Source: SZUA-426 sp041666155 (GTDB lineage Bacteria > Spirochaetota > Spirochaetia > Treponematales > Breznakiellaceae). Taken from it: a stretch of DNA of 7,827 bases. The DNA lies in NCBI GenBank assembly GCA_041666155.1, contig JBAYHM010000218.1, positions 1 to 7,827 of the forward strand, read 5' to 3'. A program made the translations under genes and the position numbers. Shown in pieces: positions 5,373 to 7,827 of this stretch. The notes below the pieces were generated by a model. It was not told where the DNA came from and made no database searches. It saw only the letters and a program-made list of their open reading frames with translations. How positions within the stretch are numbered: position 1 is the first letter of the stretch; every line of letters begins with the position of its first letter.

Positions 5373-6395
5373 TTAGCTTAGCTTCCCATAGTTTCTTCCA
5401 GCCTTAACAAAAGCATGGAGATTATTGATCGGTGTATTCAAGGCAATCTCGCATCCGGATCCTAGAATCAATTTTCTCGTCTTTCCTCCTGTCATAAGAA
5501 GTCTTTTTACGTTTTCGTCAATTTGTTCTTCCGTCCCGAAGGCTAAAAGTTCCGGAGAAATATTCCCGCGGAAAATCTTTTCCGGCGCGCTTTGATTTAG
5601 CGTCCCGAAATCGCACACATGGTCAAAATCGATGATATCCGACCCATTCTCGGAAATGAGTCCGACAATCGGGACGATATTTCCGCAGATATGAGTAATC
5701 GCCACCGCTCCTTCCTTATGAATGGCAGCCACCAGGCGTTTCTCGTACGGGAGGGCAAATTCAGTATAATGCTCTTTGGAAATTACCGATGAAGAAGCCA
5801 TTGCGTGACCGAAAGCGATCGCGTCGGCACCCGCGGACACCAAAGCCTTAGCGTAAACAAGCCCGGTGGCCAGACAACGTTCGAGCAACAAGTGCAGGGC
5901 TTCAGGATTATCCAGCATTTCAGTTAAAAGGCTGTCGATTCGTAAAACTTGGCTCGCGATATTGAGCGGCCCGTTCGTCCACGCTTGAATAAAGGCATCA
6001 GACCCTTTTTCCCGTTTAGCTATCTTCACCGCATCAATTACCGTCTTCATCGGTAGCGCAACATTCGGATCGGGCGTTACTATTTTTTCGTAATCCGCGA
6101 TATCGTTCAGCAAATACTTCGTCAACTGAGATGGTCCATGCTCAGGTTGTTCATATAAGCTGCCTAACGCGTGACCTTCACTACCAATGTCGGTGTGGAA
6201 CGCCAACGTGTCCCATCCGAATAATTCTTGAGCGCCAATTACCGCGCGGGCCATGCATGCGGAATCCGTCATGTATTCCCTGACGGTCATCCCGTGACAC
6301 GCAAGGACATTCGAGAACGCGATCTTGGGAAATATGGGAACGAAATCCGCTTCTCGGCCCTGGAGGATCGCGAACATACGCTCTCTCGAATTCAT
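5373..6395 (-). CDS. UroD/MtaA-family protein (cobalamin-linked methyltransferase-like)
   Basis: A 340-residue protein of the uroporphyrinogen decarboxylase superfamily, in the MtaA/CmuA-like branch rather than true HemE. It begins MNSRERMFAILQG, typical of this branch. It carries the zinc-site signature ITHICGN (His235, Cys237) and LGSGCEI (Cys315), followed by TPINNLHAFV (321-330), the pattern seen in methylcobalamin:coenzyme M methyltransferases. Such proteins transfer methyl groups between corrinoid proteins and thiols or tetrahydrofolate, but many members near carbohydrate genes have no known function. No corrinoid protein (MtaC-like) and no MtaB are seen in the window. It lies 18 bases after the permease and 23 before the MBL gene, so it is clearly part of the operon. 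A role in demethylating a methylated substrate is possible but speculative. The start is ATG 6395 with GGGAG 7 bases upstream. ATG 6398 directly before it is nearly as good. Confidence 0.87.
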   Translation of the reverse strand: MNSRERMFAILQGREADFVPIFPKIAFSNVLACHGMTVREYMTDSACMARAVIGAQELFGWDTLAFHTDIGSEGHALGSLYEQPEHGPSQLTKYLLNDIADYEKIVTPDPNVALPMKTVIDAVKIAKREKGSDAFIQAWTNGPLNIASQVLRIDSLLTEMLDNPEALHLLLERCLATGLVYAKALVSAGADAIAFGHAMASSSVISKEHYTEFALPYEKRLVAAIHKEGAVAITHICGNIVPIVGLISENGSDIIDFDHVCDFGTLNQSAPEKIFRGNISPELLAFGTEEQIDENVKRLLMTGGKTRKLILGSGCEIALNTPINNLHAFVKAGRNYGKLS

Positions 6396-6413
6396 CATCA
6401 AACTCCCAATACT

Positions 6414-7385
6414 TTATGCGGCTGCTGATCGTTTAACAATCATGCTTCTGGACCGGTTGAATGAATCAAACAAAACCATGGAGATGATCACGATGCCGAC
6501 GACCATTGATTGAGCAAAAGATGAAATACCCATCAGGTTCATAATATTGACGATGATGGTAAGAATAAGCGCGCCGATTACCGTCCCGATGATTCCGCCT
6601 TCGCCTCCGAGCATACTCGTACCGCCGATCACCACCGCGGCTACCGTTTGCAAACCGTACGCGTCCCCCATCGCCGCTTCGGCGGCGTTCATCCGCGCGG
6701 TCATCAACAAGCCGCCGAGTCCGGCCGTCATTCCGCACAGGATAAAGGCAGCGAACGTGACATTTCTCACGTTCATCCCCGAATAAAGGGCCGATTCCGC
6801 GTTTGATCCCAAAGCGTAGATATCCCGACCGAAAGTTGTCCGTTGAAGATATATGTATACAATCAAGACAATGCACAGGGCGAATATCACTATCACCGGT
6901 ATTACACCTACGTACCCCGTTCCGAACCAGGTAAAACCTTTCGGCAAACCGAAGACAATGGCTCCGTTCATGATGATGATGGATAAGCCTTTGATGATCA
7001 ACGTCACGCCATACGTCGCGATGAACGACGGCAGCTTTATATAGTGAATCAGGACGCTGTTGAAAAAGCCTACCAGCGCTCCTAAAAAAGCGCCGGTAAA
7101 GAATATCAATTCTACCGGCATTCCTATTTTTAACAATTGAGCGCAGGTGCAACCGACAAACGCGGCAGTCACGCCGACGGATAAATCCATGCCGCCGATA
7201 AGAACCACCGCGGTGAGTCCGGTACTCAGGACCAACAAAACACTGGCTTGGCGGAGAATGGTAAAAAGGTTATCGGGCAAAAGAAAATCGGATGAAAGCA
7301 CCGCCGACAACACAAAAATAACGGCCAATCCGATAGAGGCGTAAAAGGCTTTGGAACTTTTAAGTTGTTCCCAATAATTCTGCAT
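6414..7385 (-). CDS. Sugar ABC transporter permease, RbsC family
   Basis: A 323-residue integral membrane permease of the BPD_transp_2 (RbsC/AraH/XylH) family, of the usual length. It has a short cytoplasmic N-terminus and then many hydrophobic segments, about eight to ten, starting near residue 17. Family marks are VLIGGMDLSVG (61-71), TFGRDIYALGSN (184-195) followed by ALYSGMNV (199-206), and the loop VVIGGTSMLGGEGG (251-264). It forms half of the membrane pore for a periplasmic or lipoprotein-bound monosaccharide, driven by an RbsA-like ATPase that must be encoded outside the window. Two such permeases in tandem suggest a heterodimeric pore, as in YtfT-YjfF. GAGG lies 9 bases before the ATG at 7385, which favours that start. 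The ATG at 7400, five codons earlier, overlaps the previous stop codon as ATGA but has no good ribosome site. The substrate is not readable from the sequence. Confidence 0.93.
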   Translation of the reverse strand: MQNYWEQLKSSKAFYASIGLAVIFVLSAVLSSDFLLPDNLFTILRQASVLLVLSTGLTAVVLIGGMDLSVGVTAAFVGCTCAQLLKIGMPVELIFFTGAFLGALVGFFNSVLIHYIKLPSFIATYGVTLIIKGLSIIIMNGAIVFGLPKGFTWFGTGYVGVIPVIVIFALCIVLIVYIYLQRTTFGRDIYALGSNAESALYSGMNVRNVTFAAFILCGMTAGLGGLLMTARMNAAEAAMGDAYGLQTVAAVVIGGTSMLGGEGGIIGTVIGALILTIIVNIMNLMGISSFAQSMVVGIVIISMVLFDSFNRSRSMIVKRSAAA

Positions 7386-7394
7386 GCTTAGTTT

Positions 7395-7398
7395 CCTC
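7395..7398 (-). promoter_or_regulatory. Ribosome binding site for the second permease
   Basis: GAGG on the minus strand lies 9 bases before the ATG at 7385 and overlaps the TGA stop of the preceding permease. It supports the internal ATG over the stop-overlapping ATG at 7400, though coupled initiation at the latter is still possible. Confidence 0.5.
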
Positions 7399-7827
7399 AT
7401 GCGATTCTCATACGGCGTATAGTCGTATCAGCGACCAACGCGGCCAATACGATCGATCCGATTATCGCGTTCTGATACATCGCGGACACGCCGGAAATGT
7501 TCAATCCGTTCTTTATGATTACTATCAACAAGACTCCGAAGATCGTCCCGGTCACACCGCCCCGACCTTCACGCAAAGATGTGCCGCCCAGCAATGCCGC
7601 CGCCACCGCGTCAAATTCCCAACCCATACCGACAATCGGAAGACCGCATTCTACGCGACAGGCGGTAAGCAGTCCGGTGATACCCGCGAGGAACCCGGCG
7701 AACGCGTAGGTTTTAATCGTCGCCGTCACAACGCTGCCGCCGGCAAGACTCAAGGCTTCGGGATTGCCGCCGAGACAGAAAATGTTCGTGCCGAACCGAG
7801 TCCTATTAAGCAGAACCCACGTGAGCG
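7397..7827 (-). CDS. Sugar ABC transporter permease, RbsC family, 5' end outside the window
   Basis: The C-terminal 142 residues of a second RbsC-family permease. The frame is open to the right edge and reads TRFGTNIFCLGGNPEALSLA near the edge, which matches the conserved cytoplasmic loop before the last membrane segments (compare TFGRDIYALGSNAESALYSG in the neighbouring permease). It continues with AALLGGTSLREGRGGVTGT, the family's second signature, and ends in MRIA. An internal TTG at 7753 is not the start, because the conserved sequence runs on upstream of it. The stop overlaps a possible ATG of the next permease by four bases (ATGA), so the two are probably translated together. With its neighbour it should form a heterodimeric importer channel. 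The ATPase and binding-protein genes are expected upstream, beyond the right edge. Confidence 0.92.
   Translation of the reverse strand, partial: LTWVLLNRTRFGTNIFCLGGNPEALSLAGGSVVTATIKTYAFAGFLAGITGLLTACRVECGLPIVGMGWEFDAVAAALLGGTSLREGRGGVTGTIFGVLLIVIIKNGLNISGVSAMYQNAIIGSIVLAALVADTTIRRMRIA

Noticed and set aside
5373..6395. Haem-pathway uroporphyrinogen decarboxylase (hemE)
   Set aside because: It carries the zinc-binding H-x-C and C signature of MtaA-type methyltransferases and has no haem-biosynthesis neighbours.
6672..6687. A CGCCGC-TTCG-GCGGCG hairpin on the plus strand
   Set aside because: The stable UUCG loop would form only on the untranscribed strand. It lies in alanine- and glutamate-rich permease codons, and there is no T-tract, so it is not a terminator.
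6466..7152. A 228-residue minus-strand open frame, very rich in arginine
   Set aside because: It is an out-of-frame shadow of the RbsC permease gene, whose reading frame is clearly supported by family motifs. The arginine-rich composition comes from reading the GC-rich codons one base off.
1..7827. CRISPR arrays, tRNA or rRNA genes, insertion sequences, attachment sites
   Set aside because: No regularly spaced repeats, tRNA-like folds with CCA context, transposase-like frames or terminal inverted repeats were seen. The window is filled almost completely by one run of metabolic genes.

Overview
All recognisable genes in this window lie on the minus strand and form one tightly packed, operon-like block transcribed from right to left. 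Most gaps are 5 to 25 bases, and the largest is 39. Both ends are cut: the rightmost gene enters from outside the window and the leftmost gene runs off it, so the promoter, the terminator and probably further genes lie outside. There is no gene-free stretch longer than 40 bases.

Layout in order of transcription: (1) the end of an RbsC-type sugar ABC permease; (2) a second, complete RbsC-type permease; (3) a UroD/MtaA-type, possibly corrinoid-linked, methyltransferase-like protein; (4) a metallo-beta-lactamase-fold hydrolase that looks like a lactonase; (5) a Tm-1-like ATP-binding (UPF0261) protein; (6) a RuBisCO-like protein (RLP); (7) a GTG-started RpiB-family isomerase; (8) a triosephosphate-isomerase homologue of the EryH/LerI type, not the glycolytic type; (9) a class II aldolase; (10) the first 26 codons of an unidentified gene.

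The block reads as import and breakdown of an unusual, probably branched-chain, sugar or sugar acid. The diagnostic trio is RLP + LerI-like TIM + DerI-like RpiB. In the known D-apiose/D-apionate pathway, an RLP (OiaX) decarboxylates 3-oxo-isoapionate 4-phosphate to L-erythrulose 1-phosphate. The LerI and DerI isomerases of tetritol catabolism carry L-erythrulose 1-phosphate through D-erythrulose 4-phosphate to D-erythrose 4-phosphate, which enters the pentose phosphate pathway. The first steps here do not match the known pathway: no DUF1537-type kinase (OiaK), ApnL-type lactonase or ApnO-type dehydrogenase is seen. A Tm-1-like ATP-binding protein, an MBL-fold hydrolase and a UroD/MtaA-like protein sit in that position instead. 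They may be replacements or may serve a different substrate. This is inference from gene order and motifs.

The organism cannot be named from the sequence. Shine-Dalgarno sequences are good (AGGAGG, AAGGAG, GGGAG), GC content looks moderate (roughly half, judged by eye), and the MtaA-like protein suits an anaerobe. A Bacillota or other anaerobic bacterium is plausible but unproven.
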